From Mactromeris polynyma (Eukaryota; Mollusca; Bivalvia; Venerida; Mactridae): 64,000 bases of DNA. A model generated the notes under the pieces. The model ran no database searches. It had not been told where the DNA came from and was given only the letters and a program-made list of their open reading frames with translations. The position numbers and the translations under genes were made by a program. Of the stretch, positions 35,502-45,810 are shown piece by piece; position 1 is the first letter of the stretch; each line of letters begins with the position of its first letter. Location of the stretch: the NCBI GenBank assembly GCA_032209605.1, contig JASFXZ010000001.1:33112619-33176618 (forward strand). The letters are read 5' to 3'.

Positions 35502-35584
35502 GTAGGCACGAAGACGCTAAATTAGTATCCATAAACTCAGGTCACTTGAGTTTATGGATACTGATTTAGCGTCTTCGTGCCTAC
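35502..35584. repeat. Near-perfect 38-bp hairpin with 7-nt loop
   Basis: Arms 35502-35539 and 35547-35584 are reverse complements with one mismatch (starting 'gtaggcacgaagacgctaaa'; loop 'ggtcact'). The length and quality are like a microRNA precursor or a quasi-palindrome made by template switching. Arms this similar imply a recent origin, gene conversion or selection. The sequence just downstream (35585-35745) is GC-richer and open on both strands for about 60 codons, but no domain is recognised. Confidence 0.9.
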
Positions 35585-35589
35585 ACCAA

Positions 35590-36904
35590 ACTCCACCCAC
35601 CTCATTAAACTTTCGTAGTACGATGGCTATGTTACTTTCATGGCTACTAAAGAAGGTCGACCCACATTCCGGTCCGACTCGGCCCACTTTTGAAGTGCAA
35701 TTCGGCATATTAAAGAATGTGATAGAAGTCGTCTTTTTACTATAGTTTTAATTTAAAAAAAGGAATGCTAATATAGTATGTACACATATAGTATACTAAA
35801 ATAGTGAATGCTCGCCCATATGGGATATCCCGGTGGCGAGGGTAAATAAACTCAACTCCACGTCTTTTTAATAGCAATGAAAAGGCGAAGATATTCACAC
35901 CGAAGGTGGTTGAGTCGTTAATTGGGGGTCATACCTGTTGAATTGAAACCCTTATAAACCTCAATGAACTTTGATGTACTATATGAATGAAAAAAATACA
36001 GTTAATTAATAATGTAATTAAAAGAGAAGGTGCAACATACAATTACGTTGAGTAAAAAGCACCGTACCTGTGGCACTGGTAAGTCATAATTTAATGTATA
36101 GAATAATTTTTTTTGCATTGATATACGATGTAATATTCATTTTCTTTTATAAACATCCTTCAAAACATTGTAACAATAAAGATTACGAGTTCCATGTTTT
36201 ACATACAAGTGTAGACCAACGTGCAACTTTAACTTTGTATGACAGACATAGCAGAAAGAATAAATATTATTATAAATACAAAATGTATATAAATGAATGT
36301 CTTGTTGATGTTATTTTTCGTTTAAATTATGTTCAAATTTATTTATAAGTATCAATACAAAGATCATTGCAAATATCGGGAATGATATAAAATGAGTACA
36401 CAATTCAGTGGTAATCCAATTCAGTATAGCTCAAATTAGCTATTTCTTTCGTTTATGTGTCAGTATTTATACATGTGTTGTGTTCAGTATCATTAATTAT
36501 CATTCATTAAGATAAATGATTAATGTTACATGTATTTTATTTCATTTGTTGTCTAATTGTTTGTTCGTCATTTGTTATCAATGCATTATCTGAATTCATT
36601 ATTTATGTATTGTGCTTTATCTGGGATTTATGTATTGTTTGTAATTTATACCAATATTATGAAATAAATATTTAAAAAAATCATATGGTCTACTTTATTA
36701 TAACAGATACCAATATACATTTCAAGGGGAAATTTCCACTTTACCGCGAATCTTCAATGCACTGAGAATATTCAGTAATGTTTTCAACTTACATTTAACT
36801 TAAATATTAACGATCAATGTATTAATATAAAGATAAATAAAAAACATACACATGTCACCTCTGTACAACTGTACGCATGTCCGTGAATGTGATGACTTGG
36901 GTCA
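35590..36904. other. No gene recognised
   Basis: After a modestly GC-rich first 150 bp the stretch is AT-rich. Frames of up to 92 codons show no domain. Confidence 0.4.
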
Positions 36905-38620
36905 CTTCTTCTTCTTCCAAGTAATATGCAGGGCTCTCTCTGGAGCATTGTCGCATATGAAATTATGTACAAGGTCGTTGTGAAGTGCACAGTGAAAGGA
37001 TAAAAGACAAAATCAGATTAATAGCAAAAAAAAGACGTTGTGCATTACAAGATCTGGTGGCAGCCTACCAGCCCATCATTGAAGGCTTCTAAAGTTGGGG
37101 CTGTAGCGACAATCTCTTGCAGCTGGTTCCACAGACGAAGACCTGAGCTGGAAAGAATGAGCGGTGATACTTGTCTGTCCTGCAGAAAGGCAGCATGTAT
37201 TGCGTGGTGTGGCTGGGTGTCAACCTGGATGTCAATCACTCAATGAGGCCATGGGTAATCCTGTATATCATCACCAGCCTGCTGTCTGACCGTCTCTGCT
37301 GTAGTGGGTCCCAGTCAAGATAAAATATCATTTGGCTGGTGCTGCTGTTGGTTTTGTAGTCACCCATGGCGAACCTGGCTGCTCAGCACTCGACCGCTTC
37401 CAGTTGTTTGATGTTCTTACTGGTGTGAGGGTCCCAGGTAGAGGAGGCATACTCAATGATGGGCCTCACCAGGCTAGTATAGCACTGGGCTTTGGTATCC
37501 CTGGGGCACCTGGCTAGAAACTGAGAACTCTCCTTTAGCATCGGGCGCTTATTCCGATACCTTCATGTTCACCCTCTGCTTTATAACTCCCGCGCAGCTG
37601 ATATTTTCAGGCGGGTCGACATGCGTTCACAGCCATTTAGCTTACAACAACTCGCTAATGACATTAGTAATGTCCCAAATGTAGGACAGTAAACATGTGT
37701 AATAAAGCTTATGCGAGTGTGCATTGAATAGACAGATTTCAGTTTCATAGAAATGCCGCTGTGACTATGGAAATTGCTAGAAAAACTAAATAAATGAGTA
37801 AGTGACTATCGTTTTGTCAGCATCCCAAAATATTCCGATGCCTGTAAATGTGTAGTGAGTTAAGGTCATTTAAACAACCGAACGTGCGGAATCTGCGTAT
37901 ATTTAAAATGCGTCATACCGTTACTTGGCATTTTGTTACTCAGATTCGCCACGCTATATTTAATACGTATCAGTACAATCTTCGATGAATGATCGAAACA
38001 CTGTCTTCTGTAAATGCTACACTTTTAATGACATGAAATAAAACCGATTAGCTTGATAGTAAAAATTTCCTTCAACGCGAAAGGCTATGTACACTGCGTA
38101 CACATTTGGTTTAACACTGGAAATTACACATCTATTTTAAACTCAGTAGTCATGTGATCGTGCCGACCAATGGCATTTAGTATCAGGAACGAACGGTGAT
38201 TTCGTAAGGTCAAATATCAAAATACACTGGGTAATACAGCAGCGTCTGAATGTAACGGTAGTGGAATCAAAGCGCTGTGTGGGAGCGTAGAAGCTGAGGG
38301 AATTGTTGGCCTTCTTGGTTTTGTCATCCACATATGCGTTCCAGGATAGGTTTTCTGAAAGGGTGACTCCGAGGTACTTGCCTGATCTTACTGTGGCTAA
38401 GTCATGGCCATGGATGGTGTAGTTATACTGATGGGGTTACGCTTCTTGGTGAATCTGACAACTTCACACTTGGAGGGGTTGAATGACATCTGCCAATACT
38501 TCCAATAGCTTTTCTGTTGGGCTAGCTCTGAAGTGATGCGGTATAATGTCAGCTTTAAATCATATAAGAGGTCCCGGGTGCAATTGCAGTGCTGGTACGA
38601 TAGCCAATGAGGTTTATCCA
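36905..38620 (-). pseudogene. CR1/Jockey-like LINE, 3' part, split by a nested insertion
   Basis: Non-LTR reverse transcriptase of the CR1/Jockey superfamily. On the minus strand, 38600-38290 encodes WQMSFNPSKCEVVRFTKKRN and DDKTKKANNSLSF. 37525-37040 then continues with CPRDTKAQCYTSLVRPIIEY, AS-STWDPHTSKNIKQLEAV and LRLWNQLQEIVATAPTLEAF, the standard C-terminal order. A stop interrupts it after KQLEAVEC, and frames change near 38400 and 37330. The 3' untranslated part ends in a (gaa)n tail at about 36905-36916, as in related elements. Between the two coding parts, 37535-38287 is foreign. The 5' end of the LINE is missing. Confidence 0.85.
37535..38287. mobile_element. Sequence inserted in the LINE (possible non-autonomous DNA transposon)
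   Basis: About 750 bp separating NNSLSF from CPRDTKAQ of the LINE. Its ends look like imperfect inverted repeats: the left end has 'gcgcttattccgatacct' and 'ctgctttataac'; the right end reads in reverse complement 'gcgctttgattccactacc' and 'ctgctgtattacc'. The flanking LINE sequence is partly duplicated ('tagaaactgaga' left, 'tagaagctgaggg' right). No open frame of its own. The family is unknown. Confidence 0.5.
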
Positions 38621-38880
38621 AGGCGTGGTTATTGCTAATTGAAAACTAAACTAATCCCTGGTGGGATATGTTGGTTTTCTTGTGTCACATAAAGTCATCC
38701 AATCCCTTTTTCTAACTTAAATACTGTTAAAATTGCATATAATCTAAATTGCATTTAAACAATATTCATATCAGCATTTGTGCATACTAGGAAACCAAAG
38801 TAAAATAACAATTACTTCTTGAAATGTCTACCTTTCTTAATTGCTAGCGGTTACAATGGAGACATTTACTGTTCAATTTG

Positions 38881-38955
38881 TTAGCTCAGTAGTTAGAGCG
38901 CTCCGTGCCATCTTGATTGTTGGCTTGAGAGGTCCCAGGTGCAAATCCTGGACAA
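38881..38955 (+). mobile_element. tRNA-like segment (SINE head or tRNA pseudogene)
   Basis: 'gttagctcagtagttagagc' is a good D-arm and A-box, and 'ggtcccaggtgcaaatcctg' a T-arm with one B-box mismatch (ggTGcaaatcc). The region between is longer than an ordinary anticodon plus variable arm. Downstream there is no shared SINE body within the window, so the class is uncertain. Confidence 0.5.
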
Positions 38956-39299
38956 GTCTGGTAAATTCGCCATGTAAATAATGTGTATGTAAAGTGCCTC
39001 TGACAGTAAATAATGATACTTTAATTAATTGTCATGTTTCATTAGAACTACAATTTGATAACCTTAAGAAATATACAGTGTTGCTCATATTTTGACATCT
39101 TTTATGTCTGTGAAGTTTTTACTTGTATGAAACTAGGGGAACCATTGAATATAGCAAACTGGGTGAGTTCTACAGTTGCCAAGTATATAAATATCATATT
39201 GTTTTATGTCATAACTGTCACTCAAGGTGCAGGCAAGGGTGATGGTATTTCTCCAAAGGTTGACAATATTACTTTCCAACAAAAAGCTTCATATTTTTT

Positions 39300-39715
39300 T
39301 ATAATTCTAGGCCTGTTACTGGTCCTATAGACCCCTTGAGGTTGGACACAGTAAATATTGTTAAAACCATCATGTATAAACCTGTAACTGGTCATATAGA
39401 CCCCTTGAGGTTGGACACTGTAAATAATGTTAAAACTACCCTGTATAAACCCGTAAATGGTCATATAGACCCCTTGAGGTTGGACACAGTAAATAATGTT
39501 AGTTAACAATACCATGTATAAACCCGTAACTGGTCATTTAGACCCCTTGAGGTTGGACAAAGTAAATAATATTAACACTACCATGTATAAACCCGTAACT
39601 GGTCATATAGGCCCTTGAGGTTGGACACTGTAAATAATGTTAAAACTACCCTGTATAAACCCGTAAATGGTCATATAGACCCCTTGAAGTTGGACACAGT
39701 AAATAATGATAACAA
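39300..39715. repeat. 70-bp tandem array, block 1 (about six units)
   Basis: Units of 'tagaccccttgaggttggac' plus 'acagtaaataatgttaaaac' and 'taccatgtataaacccgtaa'. The same unit recurs singly at 41253-41345 and in a 7-8 unit block at 42505-43055. The short frames with DTVNNVKTT motifs are products of the repeat. Confidence 0.92.
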
Positions 39716-40354
39716 GGATATCGGTGGAACCGATGGATGCTCCCCGAAGTATGGTTATAACTTCGAACAAGACTCTAATTGGAAAATCTCACTTTGTTGA
39801 TGGTTACAATCTGAATGTTATATGCAGCACTGGAAATGTCCTGGATAGGTATACAAAAATGTACAATGAAATTGAGATAGTGAACAATTTAATTACATGC
39901 TGGGCTAGGATAATCCTGCTAACTGAAAACAAACCTGAAAAAAGGAATCTTGCTACAGATATAAGAAGCCTTTATTCACAATTCAAGTGCCCATGTCAAT
40001 GCAATGCGTACATTTACAACAAAGACTGTAGATTGATACAAATCCATTTCAGCTGATGATCAAATAAGTATGGTGTTGACAGATGTACCAGTGTGTGAAT
40101 GTCCTTTTTGTTTAATAGTTTTTATCATAATTTAAAACAACAAAACCAAAGCTTATTGTTTGAGGTCTGACATAAGGTGATCTTGAAAGGTGCCATAAAA
40201 ACAAGAAAATATATTTGAAATCAAATATATACATGTATATATTATAAACATTACGTAGACAAACATTTACCTACATCAAAAAACTTACTTGAAAAATTAA
40301 AAGAATATAATTTTGATTATCTTGCATAGCTGATAATATTTAATCTATATGTTG
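39716..40354. other. Unassigned sequence between two repeat families
   Basis: Begins exactly where the 70-bp array stops ('taaataatgataa' then 'caaggatatcggtggaaccg'). A 116-codon frame (39706-40056) covers part of it with no recognised domain. The first 80 bp are GC-richer than the rest and may be a mobile-element end. Confidence 0.4.
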
Positions 40355-41252
40355 CATAATCAAAGGGCCATAACTATATGAAAAACAGACCCATCATAAC
40401 TCCTGATAATATGCGCTTCTCCTCTTTGTAATACAGCTTCCCATAAAGTTTTGTTGAATTCCTGTCAAAAGTTTCTGTGAATTAGTCCGAACAAGAATGG
40501 TACCATATATGTACTATGTTGCATAATCAAAGGGCCATAACTCTGTGAAAAATAGTCTGACCAAAACCGTGTGATAATATGAGCATCTCTTTTTAATACT
40601 GAAGCTTCCCATTAAGTTTTGTTGAATTCCAGTCAGTGGTTTCTGAGAACTAGTCTGGACAAGAATGATACCATATATACTAAATATGGCATAATAGAAG
40701 GGCCATAACTCGGTGAAAAATAGTCCAACCAAAACAGTGTGATTAAATGCGCATCTTCTCTTGGTAATGAAGCTTCCAATGAAGTTTTGCATCTTCTCTT
40801 GGTAATGAAGCTTCCAATGAAGTTTTGTTGAATTCCAGTCAGTGGTTTCTAAGAATTAGTCCAGACAAGAATGATACCATATATACTATATGTGGCATAA
40901 TCAAAGGGCCATAACTCCGTGGAAAAATAGTCCAACCAATACCGTGTGATAATATGCGCATCTCCTCTTGGTAATGAAGCTTCCCATGAAGTTTTGTTGA
41001 ATTCCAGTCAGTAGTTTCTGAGAAGTAGTCCGGACAAGAATGGTACAATATGTACTATGTTTCATAATCAAAGGGCCATAACTCCATGGAAAAATATTCC
41101 AACCAAAACCAAGTGATACTATTCGCATTTCCTCTTGGTAGTGAAGCTTCCCACGAAGTTTCGTTGAATTCCAGTCATTGGATTCTGAGAATTAGTCCGG
41201 ACAAGAATGGTACCATATATACTATATGTGGCATAATCAAAGGGCCATAACT
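40355..41252. repeat. 168-bp tandem array ('aagggccataactc' family), five to six units
   Basis: 'caaagggccataac' recurs at about 40361, 40528, 40695, 40902, 41069 and 41238, a spacing of 167-169 bp. The exception is one 206-bp unit containing a 38-bp internal duplication at 40751-40826. Units carry 'gaagcttcccatgaagtttt', 'gttgaattccagtcagtggt' and 'ttagtccggacaagaatgg'. Minus-strand frames follow the repeat and are spurious. The monomer is a family I recall as dispersed in bivalve genomes. Confidence 0.92.
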
Positions 41253-41345
41253 GTAAATAATGATAAAACAACCATGATTAGACCTTTTACTGGTTGTATA
41301 GACCCCTTGAGGTTAGACACAGTAAATACTGTTAAAACTACCATG
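41253..41345. repeat. 70-bp repeat, isolated unit
   Basis: 'gtaaataatgataaaacaac' then 'gtatagaccccttgaggtta' and 'ctgttaaaactaccatgta'. It is fused directly to the last truncated 168-bp unit ('gggccataact|gtaaataatg'). Confidence 0.85.
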
Positions 41346-41349
41346 TATT

Positions 41350-41460
41350 AAAGAGAGAGAATACGTAGCTACAGGAAAAGCCACATACATAAGACAATGC
41401 CTCCCCACGCAGACCTCCATGAAAACAACAATCCACAAAACACAATGCACTTAAGCAGGT
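41350..41460. repeat. Dispersed repeat 'gctacagggaacgccacata', copy 1
   Basis: 'gtagctacaggaaaagccac', 'atacataagacaatgcctcc' and 'ccacgcaga'. Related copies are at 58585-58665 ('ggctacagggaacgccacat') and 60115-60185 ('tgctacagggaacgtcacat'), all about 70-110 bp. Class unknown. Confidence 0.65.
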
Positions 41461-41471
41461 TAAAGGGTACA

Positions 41472-41950
41472 TACGAGGTGTGTCCAAAAAGTTCGATAAC
41501 AAAAAGATAAATACATGTATATCTCTTTAACCACAAGCCATTTATGATACGTTATTCAAAAAACTGGGCAGTTACATGAAACAGTAACAAAATAATGCAA
41601 GATTCACAATGGCCACTGTAGGATATGCGGCGCACGTCGCAACGTCACATTGACGTTAACGTCACAATTTCACTTATAACTTTTCATAATAGATGCCTCC
41701 GTGTTAATTGTTAAGAGAAATTTAGGGACCCAGAGAGCACACCCATTGTTCATTCCAAGTCCGGATTTTAGTATGTTAAGCACTGTCCCGTGACTAAGTC
41801 CAAGGCGTTCACTAATATTGCGGACACACACCCGATAGTCTTCCATAACGATTTTCTCAACCAACGCAATGACTTTGACGTTAATTTTCTTCGGCCTACC
41901 CTTATCATCTTTCTTTGATAAACGCTGGATTGAAAAATGTTTTGCCACTT
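41472..41950 (-). pseudogene. Internally deleted mariner-type element, transposase N-terminal part
   Basis: The left end 'tacgaggtgtgtccaaaaag' is a typical mariner-type terminal repeat. On the minus strand, 41948-41670 encodes the DNA-binding part of a transposase: the linker KGRPKKINVK followed by a helix-turn-helix (VRNISERLGLSHGTVLNIL) and the WVPKFLLT linker. It then stops. The whole catalytic domain is missing and the terminal repeat follows within 200 bp, so this is an internally deleted copy. The right (5') terminal repeat was not found. Confidence 0.75.
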
Positions 41951-42374
41951 ATATACAAGCGATCAGGAAACTGACGAATATAATGTGCCACTCTGTAATG
42001 TTTTCATCGTGTCTGTGGGTGTTTTATCCAATGAAACGTACACTTTAATGATAGTTCCCTATCCCATCCTTCAACGCCGTTTTTAAGTCAAAATCAAAAA
42101 CAGGTGAAGTGTAAAATTTGTGCGACTACAGCACATTTTGCAACTGATGCAGTTAAAATTGCAGGAAATGACGTCTGTACATTAATGACTTATATTTTAA
42201 AATCATAACTTCGGTGCTCCTTTTCGCGCCATAAAAATCGTGTTACTCTAGCTGTTCAGAAAACAGCACTTACTTAAATATCTGGACTGCGCCGGTCGGT
42301 CATACATATAGGTATGAAAATGTGTATATTTTGTTTATTTCATAATGTTTTTTTATTAAATTGTGCCAATTCAT

Positions 42375-42471
42375 AATGCTCCAACTACTATGTAATCAAT
42401 CACTCCGCTGTTATGTGTTACAATCTGTGAATGTAGAGCGTGATTATGTCTGTAACCTAAATAATATTCTT
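42375..42471. repeat. 97-bp direct duplication, copy 1
   Basis: Identical to 43056-43152 over 97 bp (starting 'aatgctccaactactatgta', ending 'cctaaataatattctt'). It lies between two copies of 'attaaattgtgccaattcat' (about 42355-42374 and 42485-42505). Confidence 0.95.
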
Positions 42472-42504
42472 TTTTCTTTTTTTTTATTAAATTGTGCCAA
42501 TTCA

Positions 42505-43055
42505 TGGGTATTAAGTCAATAAAGATTGGTTGCACAGAGCCCTTGGGGTTGGACACAGTGAATAATGGTCAAACCACCATGTATATGCATGTAATTGGTC
42601 ATACAGACCCCTTGGGGTTGGACACAATGAATAATGTTAAAACCACCATGTATATGCATGTAATTGGTCATACAGACCCCTTGGGGTTGGACACAATGAA
42701 TAATGTTAAAACCACTATGTATATGCATGCATGTAATTGGTTATACAGACCCCTTGGGGTTGGACACAGCGAATAATGTTAAAACCACTATGTATCTGCA
42801 CGTAAATGGTCATACAGACCCTTTGGGGTTGGACACAGCGAATAATTGTCAATTCACTATGTATATGCATGTAACTGGTCGTACAGACCCTTTTGAGGTT
42901 GGACACAGTAAATAATACCCAAACCACAGTCTATATATGTCTGTATCTGATCGCATCGATCCCTTGAGGTAGGACTCAGTATATATAATGGTCAAACCAT
43001 TATGCATATGCCTGTAACTGGTTGTAAAGACCTCTTGAGGTTGGACACAGTAAAT
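42505..43055. repeat. 70-bp tandem array, block 2 (seven to eight units)
   Basis: Units of 'acagaccccttggggttgga', 'cacaatgaataatgttaaaa' and 'ccaccatgtatatgcatgta'. This sub-family differs from block 1 ('ggggtt' for 'gaggtt', 'tgcatgtaattgg' for 'aacccgtaactgg'). Frames read through on both strands only because of the repeat. Confidence 0.92.
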
Positions 43056-43152
43056 AATGCTCCAACTACTATGTAATCAATCACTCCGCTGTTATGTGTT
43101 ACAATCTGTGAATGTAGAGCGTGATTATGTCTGTAACCTAAATAATATTCTT
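43056..43152. repeat. 97-bp direct duplication, copy 2
   Basis: Exact copy of 42375-42471, here running on directly from the last 70-bp unit ('acacagtaaat|aatgctcc'). This copy may be the source of the other. Confidence 0.95.
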
Positions 43153-43473
43153 GTTGTCGTTCGTCACTTGATCAATTTATTTCATGCGATGTACCATCAA
43201 TAGCGCCGACTGCCCATGGAATAGTTAGCCAGGCATTAGTACATACACGTATATACCATCACATGAAATTATCTTGAGAAAACCCCCTATTTTAATCCGA
43301 TGTCCACATCCGACTTAGCTGCAAAACTCTATTAATAACTAATACACTTATTACGTATTATATTATTGTCCAGGTAAGGAAAATATCATAAATATTTTAA
43401 GAGCAAACATGATTGTCTATAATCCAATGTGTCTTGATCAATGTAGTTTAAATCCGTACGAGCGGGATATTGA

Positions 43474-44010
43474 TTATTCATTTGAAATAAACGAGAGGTG
43501 ATTCACAAGTTTTGAAACACTTTTATTCGATCTATAAATGGCACATAATAACAATTTCATTGCAACAAATGTTCTATTTGGGATCCAGGGCCACGACTCC
43601 AGGGTCTTGTTGATTACAGATTGCTCCAGATTCTGCCATTCGTTCCACAACGCTCGTTTAAGGTCTGCCAAAATTTAGATTTTCCGCTTCTGTAACGTCT
43701 TTTAAGGATCCTCCAAATAACAATAACTAATGGGGCGGCATCCGAACATTTAGGCATCCACTTGTGATATAGCATGCCCTTAATTTGATAACATGGAAAC
43801 ATTCTTGGGACATCCTTTGTAATTAATGGCTTTAGAAATGTGTCTACATATAACTGAGAATTAACCTTTTCGATCATTTAGGGGTAACCGTAATCTCGGT
43901 TTTGCCGTTGAACCTAACTCCGGCCGATCATGAAGCCTGGTGCAAACGCATCGCGTTGAACACAATTTCAGTTTTGAATGATCGTCGTGCCCTTTACGGA
44001 TGTAGCAAAC
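43474..44010 (-). pseudogene. Tc1/mariner-like (maT-type) transposase, C-terminal half
   Basis: Minus strand: around 43910 a decayed GVRFNGKTEIT block, then KVNSQLYVDTFLKPLITKDV (43872-43810). WMPKCSDAAPL (about 43755-43720) is the region of the last catalytic acid, then IWRILKRR, and in another frame ADLKRALWNEWQNLEQSVIN and ESWPWI (43660-43560). The order agrees with the C-terminal half of maT/mariner-type DDE transposases. At least two frame changes are present. The N-terminal half of a similar protein lies next to it but on the opposite strand. Confidence 0.8.
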
Positions 44011-44057
44011 TTGTCTACGATCATAGACTACACCCAAATAAAGCATTGCAAAGGATG

Positions 44058-44340
44058 ATGCATTGTTGGTAGTGACAAGCCCAAGACAGGGCCATATCGG
44101 AGAACACCCAAAACGTCAACATCTGACGTTATTCGTAAATTTGCCATGATGATCAAAAGGGTGAATCCAACGACGCAGCGTGAAATGTCAAACTAACTAG
44201 GGGTGTCTCAGTTAACCGTACAAAGAATCTTCAAAACTTTTCTGCAAACAAAACTGCGAAAAAAGTGCAATGTTCACAAGCTCAGTGCATCTCAAATTGA
44301 AAAAAGACGTCAACGTTCATGGCAGCTTCATAAGCTTGTA
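44058..44340 (+). pseudogene. Tc1/mariner-like (maT-type) transposase, N-terminal half, inverted
   Basis: Plus strand: KPKTGPYRRTPKTSTSDVIR, FAMMIKRVNPTTQREMSN, an in-frame TAA at about 44192, then LGVSQLTVQRIFKTFLQTKL and KCNVHKLSASQIEKRRQR. This is the paired helix-turn-helix DNA-binding part with its linker, as found in maT-type transposases. It diverges from the C-terminal half at 43474-44010. The two halves point in opposite directions, so either one element was inverted internally or two elements abut. Confidence 0.78.
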
Positions 44341-44344
44341 TATT

Positions 44345-45810
44345 CCTATAAGAGTCGGTAATACTGAAATCAGTATTGAAATCGGCCTCACCAGTTGGGA
44401 TATATATCGATGCTTATATCTGACTTAATTTGTTGTTTGTAATATTGAAATCGGCCCCACCCGTTAGGAAATTTAAACAAACTCAACATGTGTCACTATC
44501 TGTTCACAATAAGATAATAAATACTGATGGATGCTCACTTCATTTGGAAGTAGTATTTCATTCGGCCTCACCCGTTAAGATTTTGGAAAGTGATTGATAG
44601 GCGCTTTATTTGGAAGTTGTACTAAAATCGGCCTCACCCAATGGGCAATATATAACAGCTTGTATATTCCTATAAGAGTTGGTAATACTGAAATCGGCCT
44701 CACCCGTTGAGAAATACATGAAAAGTTGTACCTTAGTTACGTTATTGGTGAGCAGTATTGAAATCGGCCTCACCAGTTGGGATCTATATCGAAGCTTATA
44801 TCTGACTTAATTTGTTGTTTGTAATATTGAAATCGGCCTCACCCGTTAGGAAATTTAAACAAACTCAACATGTGTCACTATCTGTTCCCAATAAGACAAT
44901 AAATATTGATGGATGCTCACTTAATTTGGAAGTAGTATTTCATTCGGCCTCACCCGTTGGGATATTGGACAGTGATTGATAGGCGCTTTATTTGGAAGTT
45001 GTATGGAAATCGGCCTCAGCCATTATAGGCAATATATAACAGCTTGTATATTCCTATAAGAGTCGGTAATACTGAAATCGTCCTCACCCGTTGGAAAATA
45101 CATGAAAAGTTGTACCTTAGTTACGTTATTGGTGAGCAGTATTGAAATCGGCCTCACCCGTTGGGATATATATCGAAGCTTATATCTGACTTTATTTGTT
45201 GTTTGTAATATTGAAATCGGCCTCACCCGTTGGAAAATACATGAAAAGTTGTACCTTAGTTACGTTATTGGTGAGCAGTTTTGAAATCGGCCTCACCCGT
45301 TGGGATATATATCGAAGCTTATATCTGACTTTATTTGTTGTTTGTAATATTGAAATCGGCCTCACCCGTTGGGAAATACATGAAAAGTTGTATCTTAGTT
45401 ACGTTATTGGTGAGCAATATTGAAATAGGCCTCACCCGTTGGGATATATATCGAAGCTTATATCTGACTTTATTTGTTGTTTGTAATATTGAAATCGGCC
45501 TCACCCGTTGGGAAATACATGAAAAGTTGTACCTTAGTTACGTTATTGGTGAGCAGTTTTGAAATCGGCCTCACCCGTTGGGATATATATCGAAGCTTAT
45601 ATCTGACTTTATTTGTTGTTTGTAATATTGAAATCGGCCTCACCCGTTGGGAAATACATGACAAGTTGTATCTTAGTTACGTTATTGGTGAGCAATATTG
45701 AAATAGGCCTCACCCGTTGGGATAGATATCGAAGCTTATATCTGACTTTATTTGTTGTTTGTAATATTGAAATCGGCCTCACCCGTTGGGAAATACATGA
45801 AAAGTTGAAC
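44345..45810. repeat. Nested tandem array with 'aaatcggcctcacccgttgg' box (383-bp and 139-bp units)
   Basis: The 20-bp box recurs about twenty times, roughly every 70 bp. Two long units of about 383 bp start at 44397 and 44779. From 45163 the period becomes exactly 139 bp, with units at 45163, 45302, 45441, 45580 and 45719. Each holds two boxes with spacers 'atatatcgaagcttatatct' and 'aaaagttgtaccttagttac'. The 139-bp unit equals the long unit lacking about 244 bp. Since 139 is not a multiple of three, frames on each strand are interrupted copies and spurious. Confidence 0.93.

Noticed and set aside
42492..42927. Frames with repeated GLDTMNNVKTTMYMH on plus and QPQGVCMTNYMHIH on minus
   Set aside because: Result of the 70-bp array. 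Both strands open for the same reason and no unique coding end.
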